Assembly (NCBI RefSeq): GCF_900143625.1
Contig: NZ_FRFF01000100.1
Location: 1 to 52,664, forward strand
Reading direction: 5' to 3'
Source: Nocardiopsis sp. JB363
GTDB taxonomy: Bacteria; Actinomycetota; Actinomycetes; Streptosporangiales; Streptosporangiaceae
DNA length: 52,664 nucleotides
Shown here: positions 1-8,600 of the stretch, piece after piece
Position numbering within the stretch: the stretch's first letter is position 1
Layout of the letters: the number at the start of each line of letters is the position of its first letter
Notes under the pieces: model-generated
The model's database searches: none
What the model was told of the DNA's origin: nothing
Seen by the model: only the letters and a program-made list of their open reading frames with translations
Translations under genes and position numbers: made by a program

Positions 1-314
1 CCGTCGTCGGGGGCGGGTCGGGGGCGCGGGACCGGTGGAACACCGTTGGGCCGCTTGGGCAAGGGTCGCCGATCATCGCGTTCGGCCAGGCGGGCGGCGG
101 GTTCGCCGGTGCGGGTGGGAGGCCGGGGCGTCCAGAGCGGAAGGACCAGGTTGGGGTGGGCCGCCATCTGGGTCAGGAGGTGCTGTTCCCGGACGTGCTG
201 GCGGGCGCGCGAGGTCGCCATGGGCCGGGCCGAGGCCCCGGGGCGGGAGAAGCGCTGTCCCCGGGGCGCGTCCAGCACCGCGCGCAGTTCACCCGTGACC
301 GGTGCGGCGCTCAT
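1..314 (-). CDS. Hypothetical protein, N-terminal part only (runs off window)
   Basis: An open frame with no stop runs from an ATG at 314 to the window edge, about 104 codons. Its ATG overlaps the TGA (313-311) of the upstream ATPase gene as an ATGA junction, so the two are probably translationally coupled. The protein begins MSAAPVTGELRAVLDAPRG and is rich in Pro and Arg with no membrane segment. I do not recognise the family. A small partner gene is common after anti-sigma-type ATPases in actinomycetes, but nothing visible gives this one a function. The C-terminus is missing. Confidence 0.55.
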   Translation of the reverse strand, partial: MSAAPVTGELRAVLDAPRGQRFSRPGASARPMATSRARQHVREQHLLTQMAAHPNLVLPLWTPRPPTRTGEPAARLAERDDRRPLPKRPNGVPPVPRPRPAPDD

Positions 315-883
315 ACCAGGGCTCCGAAGGGGGCGAGGGAGCCGGTGAAGGCGAACTCGGCCCACAGGAAGGTGCCCAGCCCCTCACAGAAGGGGAAGTC
401 CAGGACCTTGCGGCTGCCCCAACGTTGGGAGAGGTTTTCGACCAGGAGCAGGCCCCGGCCACGTTCGGCCTCCTCCCACTCGGTGAGGGTGCGGTCGGTA
501 GGGATGACCGGTTCGGTGGGCCGGCTGCCGGGGGCGGGAGTGGTGCGGTGCCCGTCGTCGATAATGCCGACGCGCAGGATGGTGGCGGTGGGCATGGTCA
601 GGGTGCGGACGACGTAGCCGTCGGGTTCACCCGAGCGACTATGGTCGATGGCGTTGGCAAAGAGTTCGCTGCCGCACAGGACGATGTCGGCGGCCGTATC
701 GGAGTGCAGGCCGACCAGTCGGTCCAGGTCGCGGTGCAGGTCATGGCGCATGGTGGCCAGGTGGGCCAGGTCGCCCGGGTAGAGCAGGCAGGGCCAGCGC
801 CGCCCCGCGAACCCCAGGGTGGGTACGGGCTTGGGGGCGGGGTGCACGTGCACGGACGGGCGTGACTGAGGCACAATGGACAT
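311..883 (-). CDS. ATP-binding regulatory protein, anti-sigma/HATPase_c type
   Basis: A 190-aa protein resembling the stand-alone GHKL ATPases (RsbW/SpoIIAB-like) that are very numerous in actinomycetes and often act as anti-sigma factors. The N box is seen in ELFANAIDHS (about residues 69-78), followed by the G1-like VGIIDDG and the glycine-rich RGRGLLLVENLS segment (about 141-152) that forms the ATP lid. The ATG at 883 has AAGGAG about ten bases upstream. It lies 123 nt downstream of a DUF5753 regulator on the same strand and overlaps the next gene by four bases. Partner sigma factor or target is not visible here. Confidence 0.85.
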   Translation of the reverse strand: MSIVPQSRPSVHVHPAPKPVPTLGFAGRRWPCLLYPGDLAHLATMRHDLHRDLDRLVGLHSDTAADIVLCGSELFANAIDHSRSGEPDGYVVRTLTMPTATILRVGIIDDGHRTTPAPGSRPTEPVIPTDRTLTEWEEAERGRGLLLVENLSQRWGSRKVLDFPFCEGLGTFLWAEFAFTGSLAPFGALV

Positions 884-1006
884 GTCGGTCAGACTCCTTT
901 GGTTCTTTGAAGAGGGACTGGTGGAACTTCGATCGGCCTGCTCTGGGGGTGTTGGCGCACCCGCCAGAGCTTTTTCATGCCGGGATGTGGGTCGTTCGAT
1001 ACTCGG

Positions 1007-1879
1007 TCAGTGGCCGGTGAGGGCCTGGCGGGGACTGGGGGTCAGCCGCGCGGCGAGTTCAGCGATGCGGTGCAGGGAGTCCTCAGCAGGTAGGGCGACC
1101 CCTTGGAGGGTGGAGTAGAGGTCGGTGTAGGCCTTGACCGTGGCCGATTCGCGGTGGAAGTGGCCGGTGCCGCAGGGGTGCGGGGTGTAGACGAGGGTGC
1201 GGGCCGGGGAGTAGCACAGCGTCCAGAAGGCGCCCCTCAGGCCGGGGTGGGGGCCGGTGGTGGCGGGGATGAGGTGCACGGTGACGTGGTCGTGCTGCGC
1301 CAGATGGTGCAGGTGCAGGAGCTGGGCCCGCAGGGTTTCGGCGGGTGCAAGGTGCCGGATCAGGGCGGTTTCGTCGACCACCAGGCAGTGGGACGTGGTG
1401 GAGCCGGTGGGGTGGAGCCGGCCGGAAGTCTCAACAAGAGCATCGGTGGAGAGCGGAAGGTTCATCGGCGCTTCGAGCCGGTGCAGCGCGGCGGCGTAGG
1501 AGTCGGTGAGGTAGGGGTCCGGCAGGACGAGGGGTGCGTAGGCGCGGACCTGGAGGGCTTCGGGCAGGACGTCGGTGATGGTGACGCGGCCCTGGAGGAG
1601 AGTGGCCAGGTGAGCGCTGGCCCAGACGTCCCAGAGCTGGCCGCCACAGTTCAGGACACGATCCAGGTCCTGAGCGACCCGACGCCCAGGGTCCAGGGCA
1701 CCGGACTCGATTTCCTGGAGCATCTCGCTGGTGACGTATACCTGCGCAGCCAGATAGTCGAGAGGGACGCTGTGCTGACGCCGGGCCGTCCACACCCGCG
1801 CCCCGAAACCCTCCCAGCGATCCAGAGGTCCCACCCCTCCCCCGCCATCTACTGCCCGTATCGCTCGTTTGCCCACCAC
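1007..1879 (-). CDS. XRE-family regulator with DUF5753 domain
   Basis: A helix-turn-helix region (roughly residues 20-70, with AAQVYVTSEMLQEIESG) is followed by a DUF5753 sensor-like domain (VETSGRLHP, VVDETALIRHL, VTVHLIPATTGPHPG). Such proteins are abundant in Streptomyces and Nocardiopsis, where they pair with DUF397 proteins or ATPases in developmental or stress regulation. The longer frame opens at 1921, but GGAGGAGAGG sits just before the GTG at 1879, so the 290-aa form is preferred. It is transcribed away from a second DUF5753 gene and towards the HATPase gene. Confidence 0.82.
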   Translation of the reverse strand: MVGKRAIRAVDGGGGVGPLDRWEGFGARVWTARRQHSVPLDYLAAQVYVTSEMLQEIESGALDPGRRVAQDLDRVLNCGGQLWDVWASAHLATLLQGRVTITDVLPEALQVRAYAPLVLPDPYLTDSYAAALHRLEAPMNLPLSTDALVETSGRLHPTGSTTSHCLVVDETALIRHLAPAETLRAQLLHLHHLAQHDHVTVHLIPATTGPHPGLRGAFWTLCYSPARTLVYTPHPCGTGHFHRESATVKAYTDLYSTLQGVALPAEDSLHRIAELAARLTPSPRQALTGH

Positions 1880-1969
1880 GTGACCTCTCCTCCGTAGCTC
1901 CGCGACCCCCAACCTCACCAACCGCCATTAGTGCGGCCTGGGGTTCGTCTCACCATCTAAGCTAGAGAG

Positions 1970-1992
1970 AGGCCTTCGAACTTACAAGGCCT
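1970..1992. promoter_or_regulatory. Inverted repeat between divergent HTH regulators
   Basis: AGGCCTT at 1970-1976 and AAGGCCT at 1986-1992 form a perfect 7-bp inverted repeat with a 9-nt spacer. It lies in the AT-richer gap between the two divergently transcribed DUF5753 regulator genes, a natural place for an operator. That one of these regulators binds it is inference; a hairpin is the alternative. Confidence 0.35.
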
Positions 1993-2101
1993 GTATTTAA
2001 AGTGGTCCGCATTATGAACACATGTCCTTTTTCTGGTTGGTGAGATGATGACTGCGACCCCCGCCAACCGGCGCGACGTCGATGAAACGAAGGAGGCCGT
2101 C

Positions 2102-2944
2102 GTGGCCCAGGGCTCCCCCGTCCGCAGGCACTACCTGGTGAGTCAGCTCAAGCGCCTCAGAGCTCAGGCCAAGATGTCCCAGGAGCAGGTCGCGAAGGAG
2201 TTGGGGTGGGACACCAGCAAGCTCTACAGAATCGAGAACGGTCGGTTTGTCAGACTGACGACCGAGGCCGTGGCAGCTCTCTGCCGCCTGTACGGGTCGA
2301 GCGACGCGCTCCGAGAAGAGCTGGTAGAGATCGCCAAGGCCGCGAGAAAGCAGAAGCCCTGGTGGTTCCAGCACGAGGACGTGGCGGGCAACGCCTTCTA
2401 CAGCCTGGAGAACGAGGCCACCAGAATCCAGGCGTATGCCATGGGTGTCATCCCGGGCCTGCTCCAGCACCCGGACTACATCGAAGCGCTGATGTCACGA
2501 GGACTTCTACCTGACCCAGAAGAACGGCAGAAGCGCGTCGCAGCTCGGATCGAGCGCGGCAAGAGCGTCCTGGACCGCGAAGTCCCGCCTCGCATCTGGG
2601 CAATCATCGACGAGTCCGCGCTTCGCTGCCTGGTTGGCGGCCCTGAGGTGATGCGCACTCAGTTCCAGCACCTCATGGAGCTGAACAAGCGCCCGAACAT
2701 CGACATTCAGGTCCTGCTACTGTCCAAAGGCATGGCACAGCCCTGCGGCTATACCCTGCTGCATCTCGGCGATGCCGACCGCGTGGGCTATATCGACGTA
2801 CTTCCGAGCGGGCACTTCTTCGAGGGCAGCAACGAACTAGCCGATCACGAGCACAGGTTCGAGTACATGCAGGCAGCTGCCTTGCCACTGGACGATACGC
2901 AAGACTTCATCCGCCTCCTCGCGGACGAACTGGAGAAGCCCTGA
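2102..2944 (+). CDS. XRE-family regulator with DUF5753 domain
   Basis: A 280-aa regulator. The HTH_31-type helix-turn-helix (LKRLRAQAKMSQEQVAKELG, about residues 14-33, then DTSKLYRIENG) is followed by the DUF5753 domain starting near KPWWFQHEDVAGN with its typical YAMGVIPGLLQHPDY and DESALRCLVGG segments. The frame opens at 2045, but AAGGAGG at 2090-2096 lies five bases before the GTG at 2102, which also fits the start of the HTH. Its stop overlaps the next ATG (TGATG), coupling it to the DUF397 gene. Such DUF5753/DUF397 pairs are standard in actinomycetes; the signal sensed is unknown. Confidence 0.9.
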   Translation: MAQGSPVRRHYLVSQLKRLRAQAKMSQEQVAKELGWDTSKLYRIENGRFVRLTTEAVAALCRLYGSSDALREELVEIAKAARKQKPWWFQHEDVAGNAFYSLENEATRIQAYAMGVIPGLLQHPDYIEALMSRGLLPDPEERQKRVAARIERGKSVLDREVPPRIWAIIDESALRCLVGGPEVMRTQFQHLMELNKRPNIDIQVLLLSKGMAQPCGYTLLHLGDADRVGYIDVLPSGHFFEGSNELADHEHRFEYMQAAALPLDDTQDFIRLLADELEKP

Positions 2945-3156
2945 TGACTGAGCACGACGCCACCAAGGCAACGTTGGTGCCCGCCTCCCCCTGGCACACC
3001 GCCAGCTATAGCGCCGAGCGCGGCGAGTGTGTAGAGGTTTCAGAAGGTCCGTTCACCGGAGTTCGGGACACCCAGAACCGCGAACTCGGAGCGCTGTTCT
3101 TCGAAGCCCACGAGTGGCAGACCTTCCTCGAAACCGCTAGGGAAGATCTCCGCTAA
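2944..3156 (+). CDS. DUF397 family small protein
   Basis: A 70-aa protein with the DUF397 pattern: W-H-T-A-SYS, then GECVEV, GVRDTQN, LGALFF and a C-terminal EWQTFLE. DUF397 proteins partner the adjacent XRE/DUF5753 regulators, and the one-base TGATG overlap with the upstream gene shows they are made together. The family is linked to antibiotic and developmental control in Streptomyces (for example BldB and WhiJ-type systems), but no specific target can be read here. A strong hairpin terminator follows 49 nt after the stop. Confidence 0.88.
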   Translation: MTEHDATKATLVPASPWHTASYSAERGECVEVSEGPFTGVRDTQNRELGALFFEAHEWQTFLETAREDLR

Positions 3157-3204
3157 ACCACCCAGGCGTGCCTGCCTACGAAGACAAGCTCCTAGAGCCG
3201 AACG

Positions 3205-3233
3205 GCCCTCGCTCCCTTCGGGGATGCGAGGGC
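3205..3233 (+). terminator. Intrinsic-type terminator with UUCG loop
   Basis: GCCCTCGCTCCC pairs with GGGA-T-GCGAGGGC around a TTCG tetraloop (3217-3220): twelve base pairs with one bulged T at 3225. The following TCTGTTC is only weakly T-rich, as is common in high-GC actinobacteria. It ends the regulator/DUF397 transcript. Confidence 0.75.
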
Positions 3234-3495
3234 TCTGTTCAATTCAGTGAATTCACCCGCCCAAACGCCTTCCCCTACCCCAGCGCTACCCACTCCCCTG
3301 ACAAAGGCGCAGTAGAGGCCAAGCAGTGCCCCATTCCTCTAGAAAGACCAGAACTGAGTGACGGTAGTGGACCTCGACTACCCCGGTGGCCATGAAGAGC
3401 AACACCACCCTGGAACAGCAAACGCCTTTCTGCGCTTCGGCCGCCCGTGCCGCCGCCTACACCTTTCCTGGCCCTTATCGAAATAGGGCATACAA
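3234..3495. other. Gene-poor gap before the Thoeris genes
   Basis: About 260 nt between the DUF397 terminator and the 3' end of the convergent Thoeris operon. Only short unsupported frames are present. Base composition drops towards the right, marking the left boundary of the AT-rich insert. No att-like repeat, tRNA or transposase remnant could be recognised. Confidence 0.4.
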
Positions 3496-4356
3496 CTAGA
3501 GAGACCTAATGAACGCGTCAATTTCTAGCATATTCAAATGATGTACATCGCTTGGATGTATCACCACAGTCAGCTCCCTACTGACCACCTCCTCACGGGA
3601 CTGCGCCACAAAGGAAAGCAGAATAATTTTTAAAAGGCTTTCCCTGTTGACGCAGCCAATCCGCGCCAACTCAGATCCCACCAAACCAATACTGATCGGC
3701 TCCCGGTGTGCTCGCCTGTGAACCTCTTGCCACAGCTCACTCAAACTTCGCCATAGATCATCGATGCTGGATTGGGCAACTAGATCATTCCCCATTTTTG
3801 TATATGCAATGCAAAAATACAGAAATTTGTCACGCCGGATAGTGGCGACGGTAGCGAGAGGATAACGAACCCGCTTTCCCTTCGGCTTTCTACGACGAGA
3901 CTCTTTCTGGACGTGCTTCACGCTCTTGAGCGCAGCGTCCAGGAGCCTGTTTAGGCCCGCCAGGTCACCGTGGAACACGCGCCCCAAAAGCTGACCTTGC
4001 AAACTTTTCGGATAGATAATGCCGTCAGAGGTATCCGTATCAAAGGTGTCAGAAAATCCAATGGCAAGATGAGTTTTCTGATCAAACAGGTCACCAACAT
4101 TGACACGAATTTTGATATCTGGAACCTGAAACTCGCGGGTCAATGACGAGCGAGGGTAAGCACGGTAGACACCCCAACCCGCGGAGATAGCTACAACCGC
4201 ACTGACAATCCAGGCCCCCGGAATTGGCGGAGGAGAAAGAACAGCAGTATAAAGCTGAACCACACCACCAAGAACGCCAAAGGCAGCCAAGGAGTTAATT
4301 GTTAGAGAAACAAGCCCGCGCTTCGTCCTGAGCAGTGTCGAAAGGCTGTGCATCAC
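3496..4356 (-). CDS. thsA: Thoeris type II effector, membrane-anchored Macro-domain protein (TMacro ThsA, DUF6430)
   Basis: A 286-aa protein with two N-terminal membrane segments (about residues 18-40 and 46-66) followed by a soluble domain. That domain carries VNVGDLFDQ, LAIGFSDTFDT and IYPKSLQGQLL, the signature stretch of the Macro-like domain of type II Thoeris ThsA (formerly DUF6430). In this system the TIR partner makes an ADP-ribose-derived signal (reported as histidine-ADP-ribose), the Macro domain binds it, and the membrane part is thought to damage the membrane. The start is GTG 4356 or ATG 4353, overlapping the thsB stop, so the two are coupled. The gene is AT-rich: one 60-nt line (3781-3840) is 35% GC. 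Confidence 0.85.
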   Translation of the reverse strand: MMHSLSTLLRTKRGLVSLTINSLAAFGVLGGVVQLYTAVLSPPPIPGAWIVSAVVAISAGWGVYRAYPRSSLTREFQVPDIKIRVNVGDLFDQKTHLAIGFSDTFDTDTSDGIIYPKSLQGQLLGRVFHGDLAGLNRLLDAALKSVKHVQKESRRRKPKGKRVRYPLATVATIRRDKFLYFCIAYTKMGNDLVAQSSIDDLWRSLSELWQEVHRRAHREPISIGLVGSELARIGCVNRESLLKIILLSFVAQSREEVVSRELTVVIHPSDVHHLNMLEIDAFIRSL

Positions 4357-4871
4357 TAGAGGCCGAGCTCGTCATAGACCGTCCCCTTGTAGAAGTAAGG
4401 TCCAGACTTCCCATCCACGCGAGAGTTTCCCTGGAACTTCGCCACATAGTCATCGAGGGCATACTTAATGATTTTTGGCTGAAAGGAGACGCTCATAGTA
4501 TAACGCTCTCGGAGCATTGTCGGGAGTTTCCCGGTCTGAGATCCTCGATTCCCGTTCAGATTCACAAAAACTACCGGAAGATCCAATTTTACGATCTGTT
4601 CTACCTCGTAAAAAAGGAAAGAAGTTGATCGCCCCGCCTTGGGCTTGGTTGTGTCGCTAATAAGCATCACGACCTGCTTCGCATTAACAATACGATCACG
4701 AAGTCTGCGGCGAATCGTCTCGGGCCTACTAGAGTCTCGTGCAGTGCAAATATCGTGTGCATCGAAAAAATTGAAGTCGATGTTTTTGTTGTCGCGCCAT
4801 GCTTCCATCAGTCGGTAGCAGTGCAGGTCCTCGCCAGCGAAGGCAACATATGTTTTATTGCGGTATACCAT
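4356..4871 (-). CDS. thsB: Thoeris TIR-domain sensor/enzyme ThsB
   Basis: A 171-aa single-domain TIR-like protein of the ThsB (DUF1863) type. The first strand is NKTYVAFAGED (residues 5-15). The DFNFFDAHD stretch and the helix RRRLRDRI follow, then VVMLISDTT, and the catalytic glutamate is in FYEVEQ (E89), leading to LPVVFVNLNG. ThsB senses infection and uses NAD to make the signal read by ThsA. A longer frame begins at a TTG (4916), but that TTGACT looks more like a -35 element; the ATG at 4871 follows GGGGAG directly and starts the TIR fold immediately. The gene overlaps thsA and shares its low GC, unlike all neighbours, which indicates recent transfer as one cassette. Confidence 0.87.
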   Translation of the reverse strand: MVYRNKTYVAFAGEDLHCYRLMEAWRDNKNIDFNFFDAHDICTARDSSRPETIRRRLRDRIVNAKQVVMLISDTTKPKAGRSTSFLFYEVEQIVKLDLPVVFVNLNGNRGSQTGKLPTMLRERYTMSVSFQPKIIKYALDDYVAKFQGNSRVDGKSGPYFYKGTVYDELGL

Positions 4872-5437
4872 GAACTCCCCAATTGTATCGTTAAGCCTGG
4901 ACTTAAAACTAGTCAACTTGAAATATACTATCTACCCCTCAGGACGTGCTTCCGTAAAGCCGCTCCTCGCAGTCACGAAGGGAGCTCCCTAATTTCATCG
5001 GAAGCCTTTGATGGAATTGGGGTGACCTTACCTAAGGTGGGCTTTACCAAAGCTTCTTCACTTCGATTATTATTTACGCCCTTGACTCTCCCGGCCGATG
5101 CGTAGCCGGAACAGGACGACATGGAGGCCTTGTTCTTATGGCACTTCTTCCTTGAATTGCCCGGTTTCCAACCCGGCACCTCCAGCAGGACCTCGTGAGG
5201 AGGCGTGATCTGGAGGGACGTCCATGCCCCAGTGTTCTCGGTAGCGCAGTGCACGATTGCTGCCGCCGAAATCGGGGGCCTGGTCAGACCGGCCCCAGAG
5301 GATCGTGTTCCTGCCCGTGCGCCCTGGGTACTTGCAGGGGTTTCCGGTGTGGCCCGTGCCGACGAGCAGGGACGCCGCTGGGGGGGTTCGGATCGTCGAC
5401 ACCGTGTGTCACTGCATCCTCCGAATCCGCGGAGCGG

Positions 5438-5469
5438 AGAGGTCGGTCCCCTTCGGGACCTACGCCTCT
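5438..5469. terminator. Two-part hairpin, terminator or structured RNA
   Basis: GGTCCC (5445-5450) and GGGACC (5455-5460) pair around CTTC. The outer arms AGAGG (5438-5442) and CCTCT (5465-5469) extend the stem past a small internal loop. It lies upstream of the DISARM promoter region and could insulate that operon from the left. Confidence 0.35.
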
Positions 5470-5533
5470 TCATCTCCGCTAGTTGTTACTCCGGGTAAAC
5501 CACGAGGCCTCCGGGACCGTCTTTGGTTCACAG

Positions 5534-5550
5534 GCCCGACGGTGTCGGGC
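5534..5550. terminator. Short perfect hairpin upstream of DISARM
   Basis: GCCCGAC (5534-5540) and GTCGGGC (5544-5550) form a 7-bp stem with a GGT loop. No T-tract follows on either strand, so a terminator role is only possible, not shown. Confidence 0.3.
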
Positions 5551-5571
5551 GTTGAGGACAAACTACTCTCG

Positions 5572-5600
5572 TTGCGTGTGAACCGGGTTAACAATAGAGT
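5572..5600 (+). promoter_or_regulatory. Candidate sigma-70-type promoter of the DISARM operon
   Basis: TTGCGT (5572-5577), a 17-nt spacer and TAGAGT (5595-5600) resemble a housekeeping promoter. It would give a leader of about 80 nt before drmD. It is the only reasonable match close to the start of a 17-kb operon, but the elements are imperfect. Confidence 0.35.
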
Positions 5601-5688
5601 CTCAGTGATCGACGGATCCCCCGATCGGCTCTAGCGTTATCCGTGAATCCAGGCGACAGCCCCCTGACAGGCGCGAGGTAGTCCAACG

Positions 5689-8600
5689 ATGTCCACAACG
5701 ACCGACGAGCTCCCCCAACCGAGTGCGCTCGTCGAGGTACGCGGCCAGAAGTGGGTCGTGAGCGGGATCGAACCCGGCGACACCTTCACCGTGGTCACCC
5801 TCCAGAGCATCCAGGAGGGCAAGTACGGCGAGACCCTCGACGTCCTCTGGGAGCTCGAACCCGGCCGCAGACTCCTGCCCAGCGGTTCCCTTCCCGACGT
5901 GTCCGGGATCGTGCCCGACCAGCCCGAGCAACTGGCCGCCTTCCTGGACGCGGTCCGGTGGTCGGCGGTCACCTCCGCGGACGTGCGCAACCTCCAGTCG
6001 CCGTTCCGGTCCGGGGTGGCGATCGAGGACTACCAGCTCGAACCGGTCTCGCGAGCGATCGGCGCCCCGCGCGTGAACCTGCTGCTGGCCGATGACGTGG
6101 GTCTGGGCAAGACCATCGAGGCCGGGCTGGTCACCCAGGAACTCCTGCTGCGCAACCGCACTCAGCGCATCATGATCGTGTGCCCGGCCGGGCTGACGTT
6201 GAAGTGGCAGGACGAGATGGCCGAGAAGTTCGGCCTCGACTTCACCATCATCAACTCCGAGCAGGCCGCCCAAGTACGCCGGGACTACGGCAGCACCGCG
6301 AACCCGTTCAACGTGCACCCGCTGGCCATCGTCAGCCTGCCGTGGCTGCGCGGGGCCAAGGCCCAGCGCCTGCTGCGCGAGGTCCTCCCCTCGGACGGTC
6401 CCAGCTACCCGCGCACCTTCGACCTGCTCATCCTGGACGAGGCCCACCACGTGGCCCCGGCCGCCCCCAAGCAGGTCTACGCGGTGGACTCCCAGCAGAC
6501 CAAGCTGATCCGCTGGCTGGCCCCGCACTTCACCCACCGACTGTTCCTGTCCGCCACCCCGCACAACGGGTACCAGCAGTCCTTCACCGCACTGTTGGAG
6601 ATCCTGGACGACCAACGGTTCGCCCGAGGGGTGGAGCCCGACCGGTCGGCGATCGAGGACACGGTGGTGCGCCGCCTCAAGCGGGAGGTCGAGAACCCCG
6701 ACGGCACCCCGCGCTTTCGGGAGCGCGTCACCCGCGAAATCCCGGTCACCTACCCCGAGGACGAGCGGGAGATCCACACCCTGCTCACCCGCTTCGCGCA
6801 GCTGCGCCGGACCAAGCTCACCACCCGGAAGGGCAAGCGCGCCACCGACCTGGTCACCCTGCTGCTGAAGAAGCGGCTCTTCTCCAGCCCGGCCGCCTTC
6901 GGGCACACCGTCGAGGTCTACGCCGAAACCCTGCGCTCGCGTTCGGCCGGCCACGAGGCGATCGGCTCCGACTTCGACGAGGTCCCCGAGTGGATGGACG
7001 ACTTCTGGGACGAGACGGCCACCTACGACGACGAGGAGCTGGCCGAGGCCGAGGACGCCGCCCTGGACCGCAGTCGCCCCCTCCAACCCGACGCCGACGA
7101 GGACGAGCAATCGCTGCTGGAGCGGATGCGCACGTGGGCGCAGACGCACGAGGCCCAACCCGACGCCAAGGCCCGTGAACTCATCACCTACCTGGAAGCC
7201 GTGTGCAAGCCGGACGGCGAGCACTGGACCAACGAGCGCGTGGTGATCTTCACCGAGTACCGCGACACCCAGTCCTGGCTCCGCGAACTCCTGGCCCAGC
7301 AGGGATTGGGCGGACAGCACGTCGCCGAACTGCACGGTGGCATGAACACCGACGACCGCGAGTCGCTGCGATTGGCCTTTCAGAAGGACCCGAGCGAGCA
7401 CCCACTGCGCATCCTGCTGGCCACCGACGCCGCCAGCGAGGGCATCGACCTCCAGCGGCACTGTCACCGACTGGTCAACTACGACATCCCCTTCAACCCG
7501 AACAAACTGGAACAGCGGATCGGCCGGATCGACCGCTACGGGCAGACCGAGAACCCCGAGATCCGGCACTTCGTCGGCACCGGTTGGGAGAAGTCCACCG
7601 ACTCCTTCGAGGCCGACCTGGAATTCCTGTCCCGGGTGGCCACCAAGGTCGCCCGCATGGAGGAGGACCTGGGTTCGGTCAACGCGGTCATCTCCGACGC
7701 CGTGCAACGCCGGATGCTCGGGCAGAAGGCCGACCTGGACGCCGAGACCTCGAAGGCGGACGGCAAGGGCCGAGTGCCCTCCAACTCCAACATCCGTGAG
7801 CAGGTGCGCCGGCTGCGCCGCAACCTGGACGAGACGGTCGAGTCACTGGCCATCACCCCGGCCCGGGTCAAGCGGGTGGTGGACACCGCCCTGAACCTGG
7901 CCCGCCAGCCCGCACTGGTCCCGCACGTGGACGAGGACGAGGAGCGCTTCACCCAGGGCCTGTTCCAGGTGCCCGCCCTCACGGGTTCGTGGGTGCACAC
8001 CACCACGGGACTGACCGAGAAGCTGGCGGGTGACGCCCCCAAGAACGTCGTCCCCCGCCAGCTCCCGGTGACCTTCGACGCCAACGACGTCCAGGGCCGC
8101 GACGACGTGGTGCTGGCCCACCTGAACCACCCGCTGGTGGCCCGCTCCATCGGTCTGCTGCGCACCGCGGTGTCCAACGACCGGGTGGGACTCAACCGAG
8201 TGACCGCCGTGGTCAGCGACGATCCCGCGCTCGAAGACGTACTGGTCGGCGCCTACTCACGTTTCGTGCTGGTGGGCGCGGACGGGCTGCGTCTGCACGA
8301 GGAGGTGCTGCACTCGGGTGGCTGGCTGCCCGAGGCCGGTCGTTTCCGCCGCCTGGAGAACCTCACCACCCTGGGCGGCATCCTCAACAAGGCCCTGACC
8401 GACGGCCGACCGCTGTCGGACGCGGTGTGGAGCCGGATCCGCGACCGGTGGGAGCGGGCCGGCGGCAGGCTGGGGCTGGAACGCGCGATCGAGTGGCGCG
8501 CGGACACCAGGCTGGAGCAGCTGCAACGCCAGCTCCAGCAACGCGAGGAGAACGAGCGCAGCCGGGTGACCACGGTGCTGGGCCAGTTCGCCGAGAACCT

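Larger units (their letters stand above)
4872..5571. other. Gene-poor interval between Thoeris and DISARM
   Basis: About 700 nt without a convincing gene. It holds the thsB leader, with a candidate -35 TTGACT read on the minus strand from 4916, and then GC-rich sequence with several hairpins. Short frames exist on both strands (for example an 88-codon minus frame, 5136-5402), but none has a good ribosome site plus a recognisable family. It may contain gene remnants from earlier insertions at this hot spot. Confidence 0.4.

Noticed and set aside
4872..4916. TTG start giving thsB fifteen extra residues
   Set aside because: That TTGACT fits a promoter -35 element better, and the ATG at 4871 has GGGGAG and starts the TIR fold directly.
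5136..5402. An 88-codon minus frame, with a stretch loosely like prim-pol starts (ALRYREHWGMDV)
   Set aside because: The resemblance covers about a dozen residues, and no ribosome site or catalytic motif is seen. It could be a remnant but cannot be supported as a gene.
5602..7707. A 701-codon minus-strand frame opposite drmD
   Set aside because: Low-complexity Gly/Leu/Val translation opposite conserved helicase motifs; no ribosome site.
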